NCBI GenBank assembly: GCA_029942265.1
Contig: JAOZTO010000002.1
Location: forward strand, 1 to 19,126
Direction: 5' to 3'
Origin: Desulfocapsa sp.
GTDB lineage: Bacteria; Desulfobacterota; Desulfobulbia; Desulfobulbales; Desulfocapsaceae
Length of the DNA: 19,126 nucleotides
Of the stretch, positions 6,346 through 13,369 are shown piece by piece. The notes below the pieces were generated by a model that saw nothing but the letters and a program-made list of their open reading frames with translations, did not search any database and was not told the origin of the DNA. Every line of letters starts with the position of its first letter. Position 1 is the stretch's first letter. Position numbers and translations under genes: made by a program.

Positions 6346-7143
6346 CAAACGTTGTCGCAGCATTTCAAACATAATAACTCCGGCAGCAACTGAGCTATTC
6401 AAAGAATCAAGCTCGCCTTCCATAGGAATGGATAAAAGAACATCACACTGTTTACGAACCAGAGGTCGAATACCAGTCCCTTCACTTCCCACAACAATAC
6501 AAGCTGGAATAACAAGATCAGATGCGTACAGAGATTGTGCATCATCATCTTTTATTGCACCAAACACCCATGCACCCACATCTTTTAAAGCCTGTAGTGA
6601 CTGAGCAAGATTTGTAACCTGACAAATATCAATATGGGACATAGCACCGGCAGCTGATTTTGCCGCCGTACCACCAAGTGGAGCAGAGCGTTCACGGGTA
6701 ACGAGTACAGCATCCATCCCAGAAGCGTGAGCCGAGCGAATAATAGCACCGACATTATGAGGATCCTGCAAGGTATCTAGTACAATAATTCTAGGATTTT
6801 TTCCCTCCTTAACACGACGCTCAAACGTGTCGAGAAGATCAGTAAAAGCTAATAATTCTGTTTGCGATATTTTAGCAATGACGCCTTGATGGCGAACCTG
6901 AGAGCTCTCATCACCAATTAAGCGAAGCGAAGTAACAAAGCTTATCTTAATCCCTGCATCCTTGGTTTTTTCAATTATTTCTTCGCGTTTTCCACCCTTT
7001 CTGTCTTTTACAACAATAACTTCTGTGATTCTTTCAGGTTCTTTGGAAAGCGCTTCATATACCGGATGAATTCCCCAAAGCAGGTCATCATTTAAGCGAA
7101 TCTTACGTTCATTGCCTTGGCGATAGCTGTCATTTTTACTCAT
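6340..7143 (-). CDS. rlmB: 23S rRNA 2'-O-ribose methyltransferase RlmB (SpoU family)
   Basis: RlmB transfers a methyl group from SAM to the 2'-OH of a guanosine in 23S rRNA (Gm2251 in E. coli numbering). The 267-residue protein has the N-terminal substrate-binding domain (WGIHPVYEAL) and a C-terminal trefoil-knot SPOUT domain with motif 1 LDTLQDPHNVGAIIRSAHAS, motif 2 VVGSEGTGI and motif 3 SLNSSVAAGVIMFE. Length and motifs are complete. AAGGAAG precedes the ATG, and a sigma-70-like promoter lies just upstream (7164-7192), so it is likely transcribed independently of remA. Its final codon and stop abut the miniature element. Some relatives (TrmH, other SpoU enzymes) differ in target; RlmB is the best fit from the N-terminal domain. 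Confidence 0.93.
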   Translation of the reverse strand: MSKNDSYRQGNERKIRLNDDLLWGIHPVYEALSKEPERITEVIVVKDRKGGKREEIIEKTKDAGIKISFVTSLRLIGDESSQVRHQGVIAKISQTELLAFTDLLDTFERRVKEGKNPRIIVLDTLQDPHNVGAIIRSAHASGMDAVLVTRERSAPLGGTAAKSAAGAMSHIDICQVTNLAQSLQALKDVGAWVFGAIKDDDAQSLYASDLVIPACIVVGSEGTGIRPLVRKQCDVLLSIPMEGELDSLNSSVAAGVIMFEMLRQRLN

Positions 7144-7163
7144 TTTTCTTCCTTTAGGGTGCC

Positions 7164-7192
7164 TTTATTTGAACTGCTTTTCCACAGGTCAA
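7164..7192 (-). promoter_or_regulatory. Sigma-70-like promoter candidate for rlmB
   Basis: On the minus strand TTGACC is separated by 17 bases from AATAAA (5/6 and 4/6 matches). The start would fall near 7157, giving a short leader of about 14 nt that still contains AAGGAAG. Confidence 0.4.
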
Positions 7193-7289
7193 CCTATGTC
7201 CACGATTCCGTTCAGAAATTAGTCGGATAGTAATATTACCGGTACAGGATGATGCAGAAATAACAAAAAATTTCCAGTTGTTACCATTA

Positions 7290-7568
7290 TCACTTACCTT
7301 TGTTTTTGGAGACACTCACATGTGAACTGATTTGTAACGATGCCAGTCGTTGACTGATGGTGTCTGACTGAATGGAGGACAGAACAACATGGTTAGAATC
7401 CATCACCACAAGAGACCTGGTACGGCGTCCTTCTGTTACATCGACCAGTCTTTCCCGGTCTTTGGCAAGTTCCTTCAATTTTCTTGCAGGTGCTGAGCCA
7501 CTATTAACAACGGCAATAATACGCTGTGCCATCACTGTATTTCCAAATCCGATATTAATCAGCTGCAT
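7290..7568 (-). CDS. RemA-like DUF370 family protein
   Basis: This 92-residue protein starts MQLINIGFGNTVMAQRIIAV and contains the DUF370 core around PARKLKELAKDRERLVDVTEGRRTRSLVV. In Bacillus subtilis the family member RemA is a ring-forming DNA-binding activator of matrix genes; the role in Desulfobacterota is not settled, so DNA or RNA binding here is inference. The ATG has an AAGGATG in range. It starts 13 nt after yicC ends, part of the common order yicC-remA. In many genomes gmk follows directly; here 146 bp without a gene and then rlmB follow. The C-terminal 20 residues (after SLASLQ-like helix) are polar and variable. Confidence 0.88.
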   Translation of the reverse strand: MQLINIGFGNTVMAQRIIAVVNSGSAPARKLKELAKDRERLVDVTEGRRTRSLVVMDSNHVVLSSIQSDTISQRLASLQISSHVSVSKNKGK

Positions 7569-7581
7569 GAAAAGTCATCCT

Positions 7582-8463
7582 TTATTCAATATTCTGTATC
7601 TGTTCACGCATTTTTTCAAGTTCTGCTTTCAGATCAACAGTAAGGTGCGCAATAGCAGCATCATTTATCTTAGAAGCCATTGTATTCACCTCACGAAGAA
7701 ACTCTTGAAGGAGAAAATCAATTTTTCGCCCTGTTGCTTCATCAGCTGCAAGAAAAGAACGGAATTGCTTGATATGGCTATCTAAACGGACTATCTCTTC
7801 TGTGACGTCCGTTTTATCTGCCAAAATAGCGACCTCTTGAGCTAAACGCTGTGGGTCAAGCTGCACTCTATCAAGTAATTTTTCCAGGCGCTCATTTAGG
7901 GTTTGCTCTCTTCGTTGCAGTAAATCAGGAATAGTCTCGCCAATTGTGGCCACAACTTCAGAAAAATGCACTAAGCGTTCATGCAGATCCTTAGCCATGG
8001 CCACCCCTTCCTGAAGCCGCATAGTATCACACGCTGCAACGGCATTCCCGAGCGCTTTTTCAATAACCGGCCATACCAAATCAACATCTTCTTCCTGACG
8101 TTTCAACACCATAACATCGGGATAAGAAGCCACTTTAGTGAGTGTGGTGTCGTCTTCTAAGTTCAGCATGTCAGCAAGCCTTGCCAGTGAATCCCGATAC
8201 GTAGTTGCAAGGCTACTGTTGACCTCAACATTCTGTAAATCAGAAAAATCTCCTGATACCATAAGAGATATATCCACCCGACCACGTTTAAGAGTAGCAG
8301 AGACGAGTTTTCGTGCTTTCTCTTCAAGCCCTGCATAGCCTCGTGGAAGTTTTATTTTTAGATCCAGATGTCGATGATTAACACATCGAATTTCTGCCAC
8401 CCATTGCCTGCCGCCAGCTTCTGCTTCACCCCGTCCAAATCCGGTCATACTTTTACAAGTCAT
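7582..8463 (-). CDS. yicC: YicC family endoribonuclease-like protein
   Basis: The 293-residue protein begins with the family hallmark SMTGFGRGEAEAGG and ends with the conserved DUF1732 region (EEIVRLDSHIKQF about 220-232; GRKIDFLLQEFLREVNTMAS about 245-264). E. coli YicC has been reported to act as an endoribonuclease affecting small RNA turnover; activity here is inferred by homology. The ATG has AAGGA about 9 nt upstream. It follows hldA after 34 nt and precedes remA by 13 nt, so the three are probably co-transcribed. Nothing is missing relative to usual length (about 290). Confidence 0.92.
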   Translation of the reverse strand: MTCKSMTGFGRGEAEAGGRQWVAEIRCVNHRHLDLKIKLPRGYAGLEEKARKLVSATLKRGRVDISLMVSGDFSDLQNVEVNSSLATTYRDSLARLADMLNLEDDTTLTKVASYPDVMVLKRQEEDVDLVWPVIEKALGNAVAACDTMRLQEGVAMAKDLHERLVHFSEVVATIGETIPDLLQRREQTLNERLEKLLDRVQLDPQRLAQEVAILADKTDVTEEIVRLDSHIKQFRSFLAADEATGRKIDFLLQEFLREVNTMASKINDAAIAHLTVDLKAELEKMREQIQNIE

Positions 8464-8497
8464 TGCTTTATTCCTTAGAGTTCATTCAAACCCTTAA

Positions 8498-9520
8498 TCA
8501 GCAAGTGCTGAATACTGTTTCTGAAAATTCTTCTCCCTGCAATACAGCAAGAAGTTCTTCCCGTTTTACGGTTGCAGTTCCAACCTTCCCAACCACAATA
8601 CCTGCGGCAATATTTGCAAGCACTGCGGCATCGCCAAATGGAGCATCGGCTGCAAGCCCTAAAGAAAGTGCCGCAATCACTGTATCTCCGGCTCCTGTAA
8701 CATCGAAAACAGCCTGGGCAGTAGTTGGAATCGCAAGAAGATCTTTTCCCTTTTCAAGAAGTGCCATTCCAGCCTCTCCACGAGTAATAAGCACAGCCTG
8801 ACATCCTGTTTTTTCAAGGAGAACTTCAGCTGCTCTTCGCAGATCAGCGGTTGTATTAATCACCATACCGGACATTTTCTCCGCTTCAAGGTGATTTGGG
8901 GTAATAAGAGATGCCCCATAAAACCGTTCAGGATGACTGGGTTTAGGGTCAACTACTACCGGAAGTTTTTTCCCGGTCTTTTTCTTTGTTTCATCCACAC
9001 GTCTCAACAGCTGAGCCATCAATGCTTGCCCAATAACACCCTTGTAATAATCTGATATAATAATGGCATCAAATTCTGCCATATTTTTTTCAAGAAAATC
9101 CACCATGGACGATATAGTCGTATCCGATGGCGTTCCAGACTGCTCCCTATCAAAACGAACCACTTGTTGACCTTGAGCCACAACTCGTGTTTTCACAGTG
9201 GTTGGACGCCTGCCCTTTACAAGTCCTTTGGTTGAAGCCCCTAGATTATGTAAAAGCTCCTGGAGACGAACTCCCATATCATCATCACCGACAATACCGC
9301 AAAGTACCGCTTCACCACCTAATGAATAGATATTATGCAAAACATTAGCACCGCCACCGAGTAAAAACTCTTCTTTGGTCACATTAACAACGGGTACAGG
9401 TGCTTCGGGTGAAATGCGATTTACTGTTCCCCACACAAAATGATCGACAATAATATCACCGACTACCAGAATTTTCTTCCCCTTCATCTGTTCTACTAAT
9501 TTTGTAAGATCACCTTTCAT
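8498..9520 (-). CDS. hldA: D-glycero-beta-D-manno-heptose-7-phosphate kinase (HldA/RfaE1)
   Basis: This PfkB-family kinase phosphorylates heptose 7-phosphate at O-1 during synthesis of ADP-heptose for the lipopolysaccharide core. ILVVGDIIVDHFVWG opens the fold, GGGANVLHNIYSLGG (about 55-69) is the substrate-binding PfkB signature 1, and DVTGAGDTVIAALSLGLA (about 273-290) is signature 2 with the catalytic Asp. At 340 residues it matches only the N-terminal half of E. coli HldE; no cytidylyltransferase domain follows, so a separate RfaE2 is expected elsewhere. The start at 9520 has AGGTG about 12 nt away, a rather long spacing. A 70-bp miniature element ends 33 bp upstream of the start region and separates it from the skp terminator, so the native promoter may have been displaced or replaced. 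Confidence 0.9.
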   Translation of the reverse strand: MKGDLTKLVEQMKGKKILVVGDIIVDHFVWGTVNRISPEAPVPVVNVTKEEFLLGGGANVLHNIYSLGGEAVLCGIVGDDDMGVRLQELLHNLGASTKGLVKGRRPTTVKTRVVAQGQQVVRFDREQSGTPSDTTISSMVDFLEKNMAEFDAIIISDYYKGVIGQALMAQLLRRVDETKKKTGKKLPVVVDPKPSHPERFYGASLITPNHLEAEKMSGMVINTTADLRRAAEVLLEKTGCQAVLITRGEAGMALLEKGKDLLAIPTTAQAVFDVTGAGDTVIAALSLGLAADAPFGDAAVLANIAAGIVVGKVGTATVKREELLAVLQGEEFSETVFSTC

Positions 9521-9544
9521 TGTTTCAGTTTCACCTATTGTTCA

Positions 9545-9552
9545 GTCAATAC
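9545..9552. repeat. 8-bp target duplication, left copy (GTCAATAC)
   Basis: GTCAATAC borders the second miniature element and is repeated exactly at 9623-9630. Confidence 0.9.
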
Positions 9553-9622
9553 GTAAGCGCTCCATGAACACTTACAGGGACAGGATTTTGATAAAGCAAG
9601 GTGCGGTTAATTGGACGCTTAC
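9553..9622. mobile_element. 70-bp IS66-type miniature inverted-repeat element, copy 2
   Basis: It starts GTAAGCGCTCCATGAACAC and ends with the complement of GTAAGCGTCCAATTAACC, flanked by GTCAATAC on both sides. It is the reverse complement of copy 1 (6181-6337) with about 86 internal bases missing; the junction is at AACAC, which occurs on both sides of the extra segment in copy 1, so it looks like a deletion between short direct repeats. At 70 bp it is little more than two ends, yet its duplication is intact, so it probably moved in this form. Confidence 0.87.
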
Positions 9623-9630
9623 GTCAATAC
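9623..9630. repeat. 8-bp target duplication, right copy (GTCAATAC)
   Basis: Exact copy of 9545-9552. Both targets found in this window share the core TCAAT. Confidence 0.9.
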
Positions 9631-9647
9631 CTTGCATTTATAAAAAA

Positions 9648-9679
9648 AACGATGCAAAGGATATATCCCTTGCATCGTT
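9648..9679 (-). terminator. Intrinsic terminator of skp
   Basis: Arms AACGATGCAA and TTGCATCGTT are perfectly complementary around an ATATAT-centred loop; on the minus strand eight T residues follow. It begins about 37 nt after the skp stop, so transcripts of pal/skp should end here and not reach hldA. Confidence 0.88.
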
Positions 9680-9716
9680 AAAATCGACCAATCTTCAAGG
9701 ATGCACAGAGCACACC

Positions 9717-10244
9717 TTATTTCAAACGTTTATCCAATTCTTTTTTAACAGACTCACTTACATCAATGTTTGGATCCGCATATAATACAGCAACTTTTGA
9801 ATCAAGAATTGCCGTGAACCCATTTTTCACACCATAACTACTAACGACTGTCTGCAACATTTTTAAGATAGGCTCAAGTTCCTTATCCTGCAGTTGTCTG
9901 AGTTCCATTTGTGCATCTTCGCTCTTCACCTGTAACTCACGCTGTCCTAATTGTAGCTCACGAATTTTGGAAGCCTTTTTGTCCTTACTCCACGCCGAAC
10001 TTTTTTTCTCAATTTCTTTCTGCAAAGCAATCAACCCATCTTGCTCAGTCTTAAACTTACCCTGTAGCTCATTCATTCTTTTTTCAAAAACAGCTTTAGC
10101 CTTGCGACCAGCAGCAGATTCGAGAAGTACCTTCTGGATATTCATCACACCAATCTTCTGATCCGCTGCCTGTGCAGTGCTATTATCAAAAGTAAAACCA
10201 GCAAGTACTACAAGTGTTACAACTACCATTATTCGTTTCAACAT
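9717..10244 (-). CDS. skp: Periplasmic chaperone Skp (OmpH family)
   Basis: Skp traps unfolded outer-membrane proteins in the periplasm and hands them to the BAM machinery. The protein has a clear signal peptide (MLKRIMVVVTLVVLAGF, cleavage likely after STAQA), then the family opening IGVMNIQKVLLESAAGRKA, a long charged coiled coil (about 55-120) and the closing beta strand region ILDSKVAVLYADPNIDVSE. The 175-residue length is typical. A longer frame would start with TTG at 10256, but that places the GGAG inside the gene; ATG at 10244 has this GGAG at ideal distance, so I chose it. It lies 85 nt after pal on the same strand and ends before a strong terminator. It is usually next to bamA or lpxD, which are not here. 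Confidence 0.88.
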   Translation of the reverse strand: MLKRIMVVVTLVVLAGFTFDNSTAQAADQKIGVMNIQKVLLESAAGRKAKAVFEKRMNELQGKFKTEQDGLIALQKEIEKKSSAWSKDKKASKIRELQLGQRELQVKSEDAQMELRQLQDKELEPILKMLQTVVSSYGVKNGFTAILDSKVAVLYADPNIDVSESVKKELDKRLK

Positions 10245-10329
10245 TTTTTTCTCCAATTGTATAAAAATTTAACAAACTATCGTAACAATTTAGCGTATGC
10301 TAAACTATGAACCCTATCTGAACATTTTT

Positions 10330-10836
10330 TTATTCTACAACGAAATCATCACGACGATTTTGAGCCCATGAAAGCTCACTATGACCGTGAAGAAGCATCT
10401 TTTCCTCACCAAAACTAACCGTTGATATCCTGGCGGCTGGAATACCTAAATTTATAAGATATTTTTTACCCCCCAAAGCACGTTTTTCACCAAGTGCCAG
10501 ATTATATTCACGAGTACCACGCGGATCACAATTACCTTCTATTCGTATTTTTATTTTTTCATCACTTTTTAGAAAGTCAGCATTTACTTTCATACGTGGT
10601 GCCTGATCTTTTCGTATACTGTAACTATCAAAACCAAAATAAACCGGTAACATGGGGCCAGTTGTTCGCCCCTCCATAATACCTATTGATACTGATTCCA
10701 ATAACTCCTCCTGACCAATAGCTTCAGGATCCTGTTCTATAAGCATTTCTGAGTCATCAGGTTTTTTATCACTGCAACTGGAAAGCAAGAAAGAGAGGAA
10801 CAAAATTCCTGTAAGAATAGAAAATTTACTTTTCAT
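10330..10836 (-). CDS. pal: Peptidoglycan-associated lipoprotein Pal (OmpA C-terminal domain)
   Basis: Pal anchors the outer membrane to peptidoglycan within the Tol-Pal system. The N-terminus is a lipoprotein signal peptide with lipobox LSSC, so Cys21 should be lipidated. The OmpA-like domain spans about 64-168, beginning VYFGFDSYSIR and containing IEGNCDPRGTREYNLALGE, the peptidoglycan-binding stretch with Asp and Arg that contact diaminopimelate, and ending WAQNRRDDFVVE. Length (168) is normal. The start has AGAGG 6 nt upstream. The tolQRAB genes usually found upstream are absent; instead a repeat-rich non-coding region precedes it. skp follows after 85 nt, with no terminator between them, so co-expression is likely. 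Confidence 0.9.
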   Translation of the reverse strand: MKSKFSILTGILFLSFLLSSCSDKKPDDSEMLIEQDPEAIGQEELLESVSIGIMEGRTTGPMLPVYFGFDSYSIRKDQAPRMKVNADFLKSDEKIKIRIEGNCDPRGTREYNLALGEKRALGGKKYLINLGIPAARISTVSFGEEKMLLHGHSELSWAQNRRDDFVVE

Positions 10837-11044
10837 GTATACCTCTTGTGGATAATTTAAACACCAATGCTATCGTAAAAAAACCATTTCAATTTGATAA
10901 AATTATTATCACGAGTTTTTATAACAAGCTTGTTGATTCTACAATTATTTTAGAAAAAATACTAGGAGCTTGTCTGAGAATGGGCATTTTGTTTACTTTT
11001 GAATGAACAAGTTTATTATCTTTTGCCAATTTTGTGAAATACTG

Positions 11045-11063
11045 AATAGCGCGATGCGCTATT
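11045..11063. repeat. Perfect 8-bp hairpin AATAGCGC-GAT-GCGCTATT
   Basis: The arms AATAGCGC and GCGCTATT enclose three bases. It lies directly beside REP-like copy 2 and may be part of the same repeat unit. Confidence 0.6.
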
Positions 11064-11101
11064 GGGGATCGCCCAAGGGACTGGGCTCCTACGCTCCCAA
11101 T
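11061..11101 (-). repeat. REP-like hairpin, copy 2, with outer stem
   Basis: The core (11067-11092) reads GTAGGAGCCC...GGGCGATC on the minus strand. An outer stem ATTGGG (11061-11066) with CCCAAT (11096-11101) encloses it. Confidence 0.65.
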
Positions 11102-11222
11102 GGTTTTTGCTCTTTGATAGGTGGGTTCGCACCTTTCCAGCAATACTAGTGTGGAGTTTTATCCGTATTTTTAATATTTTGTCTTGCCCTCTATCTCTAC
11201 ATTAACATTCGAAGGAGATGTT

Positions 11223-11247
11223 GTAGGAGCCCTGTCTCAGGGCGATT
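11223..11247 (+). repeat. REP-like hairpin, copy 3
   Basis: On the plus strand it starts GTAGGAGCCCTG and ends CAGGGCGATT; the stem GCCCTG/CAGGGC has a three-base loop. It is nearly identical to copy 1 at 3326-3351. Confidence 0.7.
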
Positions 11248-11274
11248 TTAGGGGCAATACTAATTGTAGCATAT

Positions 11275-11300
11275 AAAGCGCCCATGGGACGTTCCCCTAC
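11275..11300 (-). repeat. REP-like hairpin, diverged copy 4
   Basis: On the minus strand it begins GTAGGGGAACG and ends GGGCGCTTT. It is inverted relative to copy 3, 27 bp away, the arrangement of a paired (BIME-like) unit. Confidence 0.5.
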
Positions 11301-11402
11301 GTTTACCGTCTATTTATGATAAGAATATTACAATTATAAAAAGTGTGCTATCCCCAAAACTCTTCTTTTGATTATCCGAATAGACATTTTTTGATTGGAA
11401 GA

Positions 11403-11431
11403 TTGACCGTTTTACTGTAAATTCGCATTAT
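11403..11431 (+). promoter_or_regulatory. Sigma-70-like promoter of the radical SAM operon
   Basis: TTGACC and CATTAT are separated by exactly 17 bases. The start would fall near 11438, leaving a leader of about 28 nt that ends in the strong GAGGAG before the ATG at 11466. Confidence 0.55.
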
Positions 11432-11465
11432 TCAACTTACAGGCTACCTTCTAGAGGAGATCATT

Positions 11466-11894
11466 ATGGCCAAAGCTCATATAAGTGCAACCAATACCAC
11501 AGACAAAACAATCCGTTCCATTGACAGAAAACGTGAAAGAGAAAGACAGTTTATCCTTTCTAAAGCTCGCGAAAACGCTGACGAATTTGCAAGCCGCGTT
11601 ACTCAGCGACTCATTGACCGTGATGTACTTGAAATCACTTCGGTACAGGCGGTACGGGATGCCTTTCTCGAACAGTTACGAATCCTTCCCACCATGGAAG
11701 ATTTTGACATTCAACTAAAAGTTGCTCCAATCCGCACACTCATTCCGGACCCGAACATACTAAGTCTCTATCTCACAGGATATGTTATTGAGGATCTGAT
11801 CAACAATCCTGCTGTCGAAGATGTGTTTGGTGATGATATTGACATTTATAGAGCTATTGATTCTATTTTCAAAGTCCTTCGTCCACAACAGTGA
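11466..11894 (+). CDS. Hypothetical protein, partner of the radical SAM enzyme
   Basis: I do not recognise this 142-residue protein. It has no signal peptide, membrane helix or cysteine, so it is a cytoplasmic protein without metal-binding signs. Residues 15-55 are strongly charged and probably helical (RKRERERQFILSKARE); the rest is a mix with a possible hydrophobic core at LSLYLTGYVIEDLI (about 99-112) and an acidic stretch before the C-terminus. It starts with a strong Shine-Dalgarno sequence (GAGGAG) behind a good promoter, and its stop overlaps the GTG start of the radical SAM gene by 4 nt, implying coupled translation and matched amounts. A substrate carrier or subunit role for the enzyme is possible. 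Confidence 0.82.
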   Translation: MAKAHISATNTTDKTIRSIDRKRERERQFILSKARENADEFASRVTQRLIDRDVLEITSVQAVRDAFLEQLRILPTMEDFDIQLKVAPIRTLIPDPNILSLYLTGYVIEDLINNPAVEDVFGDDIDIYRAIDSIFKVLRPQQ

Positions 11895-13171
11895 GTCATC
11901 CGTCAGGGCAACCCGCTCTTGTATTTGCAGATACACAGGGAAATATAACTGATTTCCAGGATCTGTATACAGCAGGTATGAGCGTGGGCGAATTCAAATT
12001 GCCTTCCCTCGAAGATTTCATTCCTCTACCTGAAGGTAGTGAACTCTTTGTTCTTCCTGGTCGCTTGCCCATTGGATGTAGCCGGGATACAGGCGAAGCA
12101 CTGTTAATGGAAAACGACCCTTTCACCGGAAAGGATATCCAAGCTGTCGCAGCCTTCATGTCTCCTGCACATACTTCCATTTTCAATAGTGCTTTTCAGA
12201 GTACAGAAAATGCCCCTCGCCTGCCACTTTTTGCCTACACGGCTGTGGGATGGTATGATGACAGATTTTGGACAACTGCCTTTCGCAGTGACAAAGATAT
12301 CCGGCAGGACTGTGCTCAATTCAATCAACAGGAAATCAATGCGAAAACTGCAAAAAAACTGCGAGACAATAAGAACAACAGGCTAATCCAACATCTTGGT
12401 AAATGCTGCCTCACCTACGCCTGCCCTGCCGCAAGAAACTATTTTTTAGGTCGCTGGGAAGCACCACTTCCAACATCTCCTGTGTGTAATGCGAGATGTG
12501 TGGGATGTATTTCCCTGCAAACTTCCGGTAAATGTTCTGCCACCCAAGATAGAATACGATTTGTACCCACACCATCTGAAATCAGCCAAGTTGCCATTCC
12601 TCATCTGCAACTTGCTAAAGATGCCATTGTCAGTTTTGGTCAAGGATGTGAGGGAGAGCCGCTACTACAGGCTGATACCATAGAAAAAGCCATTATCACA
12701 ATTCGCAAAAATACAGATCGCGGAACAATCAACTTGAACACCAACGCCAGCCTGCCAAAAAGTATCAAGTGCCTAGCAGACGCAGGACTCGATAGCCTGC
12801 GAGTCAGTATCAATTCCGCACAAGAACAATATCATAGAAACTACTACAGGCCACAAAATTTTTCTTTTTCGGATGTACTTGAATCCATACACGTCATGAA
12901 AAATGAAGGAAAGTTTGTTTCTTTAAATTATTTTATTCTTCCAGGATTTACAGATTCAATACAGGAATATGATGCCCTTTGTTCGCTCCTGCACACCTAT
13001 AAACCAGATCGTATCCAGTTACGAAATCTGAACATGGACCCCGAATATTACCTTCAAAGCATTAAACTCGACCATCCCCTTGCCACAATGGGTATGCGGC
13101 AATGGTTTAAAACAATAAAATCCACTTTTCCAACTCTGGAACTCGGTTATTTTAACCCTGCAATACATTAA
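11891..13171 (+). CDS. Radical SAM enzyme of unknown function
   Basis: The cluster motif C-x3-C-x2-C is present as Cys199, Cys203, Cys206 (SPVCNARCVGCISLQ), followed by the SAM-binding region GQGCEGEPLLQ and the strand/helix repeats of a radical SAM barrel (TINLNTNASLP, LDSLRVSINSAQ, VSLNYFILPGFTDS). It should cleave SAM reductively to a 5'-deoxyadenosyl radical. Unusually, about 195 residues precede the motif, with an unassigned domain (FVLPGRLPIGCSRDTG) and an extra cluster-like set Cys172, Cys173, Cys178 (GKCCLTYACPA) directly before it, which might bind a second Fe-S cluster. Total length is 426. The start is GTG overlapping the stop of the upstream gene, with no clear SD of its own. The substrate cannot be told from sequence; it is not one of the well-known types (MoaA, BioB, NrdG, HemN) by motif or context. 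Confidence 0.88.
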   Translation: MSHPSGQPALVFADTQGNITDFQDLYTAGMSVGEFKLPSLEDFIPLPEGSELFVLPGRLPIGCSRDTGEALLMENDPFTGKDIQAVAAFMSPAHTSIFNSAFQSTENAPRLPLFAYTAVGWYDDRFWTTAFRSDKDIRQDCAQFNQQEINAKTAKKLRDNKNNRLIQHLGKCCLTYACPAARNYFLGRWEAPLPTSPVCNARCVGCISLQTSGKCSATQDRIRFVPTPSEISQVAIPHLQLAKDAIVSFGQGCEGEPLLQADTIEKAIITIRKNTDRGTINLNTNASLPKSIKCLADAGLDSLRVSINSAQEQYHRNYYRPQNFSFSDVLESIHVMKNEGKFVSLNYFILPGFTDSIQEYDALCSLLHTYKPDRIQLRNLNMDPEYYLQSIKLDHPLATMGMRQWFKTIKSTFPTLELGYFNPAIH

Positions 13172-13300
13172 ACTGTAAATATTCAGCTAGCCTCCCCAAT
13201 CTTTGTTCGACCGGCCTGCGGAATGGTTATTTTTGCCATTTCATTTTCTTATCTCTTTTTTTCTTGAATTTTCCACAATTTGATCTATCATTACCCTTTC

Positions 13301-13315
13301 TAATAATTATTATTA
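13301..13315. promoter_or_regulatory. Per/Fur-type box upstream of perR
   Basis: TAATAAT-T-ATTATTA is a perfect 7-1-7 inverted repeat, close to the PerR box TTATAAT-N-ATTATAA. It lies 55 bp before the GTG start, downstream of a TTGATC (-35-like, 13280-13285) and overlapping the -10 position, so a bound repressor would block transcription. Autoregulation by the adjacent PerR is the natural reading. Confidence 0.6.
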
Positions 13316-13369
13316 CACAAACCCAATACACTTGCATGAGAAATGCAGTGATTCTTAAGGAGATACCAA

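Larger units (their letters stand above)
10837..11465. other. 629-bp non-coding region between pal and the radical SAM operon
   Basis: I see no gene here. It holds a perfect 8-bp hairpin, three REP-like hairpins and, near its right end, the promoter of the plus-strand operon. A frame at 10919-11143 on the minus strand runs through the repeats without a credible start or homology and is not called. The AT-rich left third (10837-10960) should contain the pal promoter, but no good -35/-10 pair stands out. Confidence 0.65.

Noticed and set aside
10896..10912. Dyad TGATAA-N5-TTATCA upstream of pal, resembling a Fur box
   Set aside because: The 6-5-6 geometry does not fit the 7-1-7 dyad of Fur-family sites, and the region is AT-rich enough for chance dyads.
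10919..11143. 74-codon minus-strand frame in the pal upstream region
   Set aside because: It crosses a REP-like repeat, has no SD, and its composition is not protein-like.
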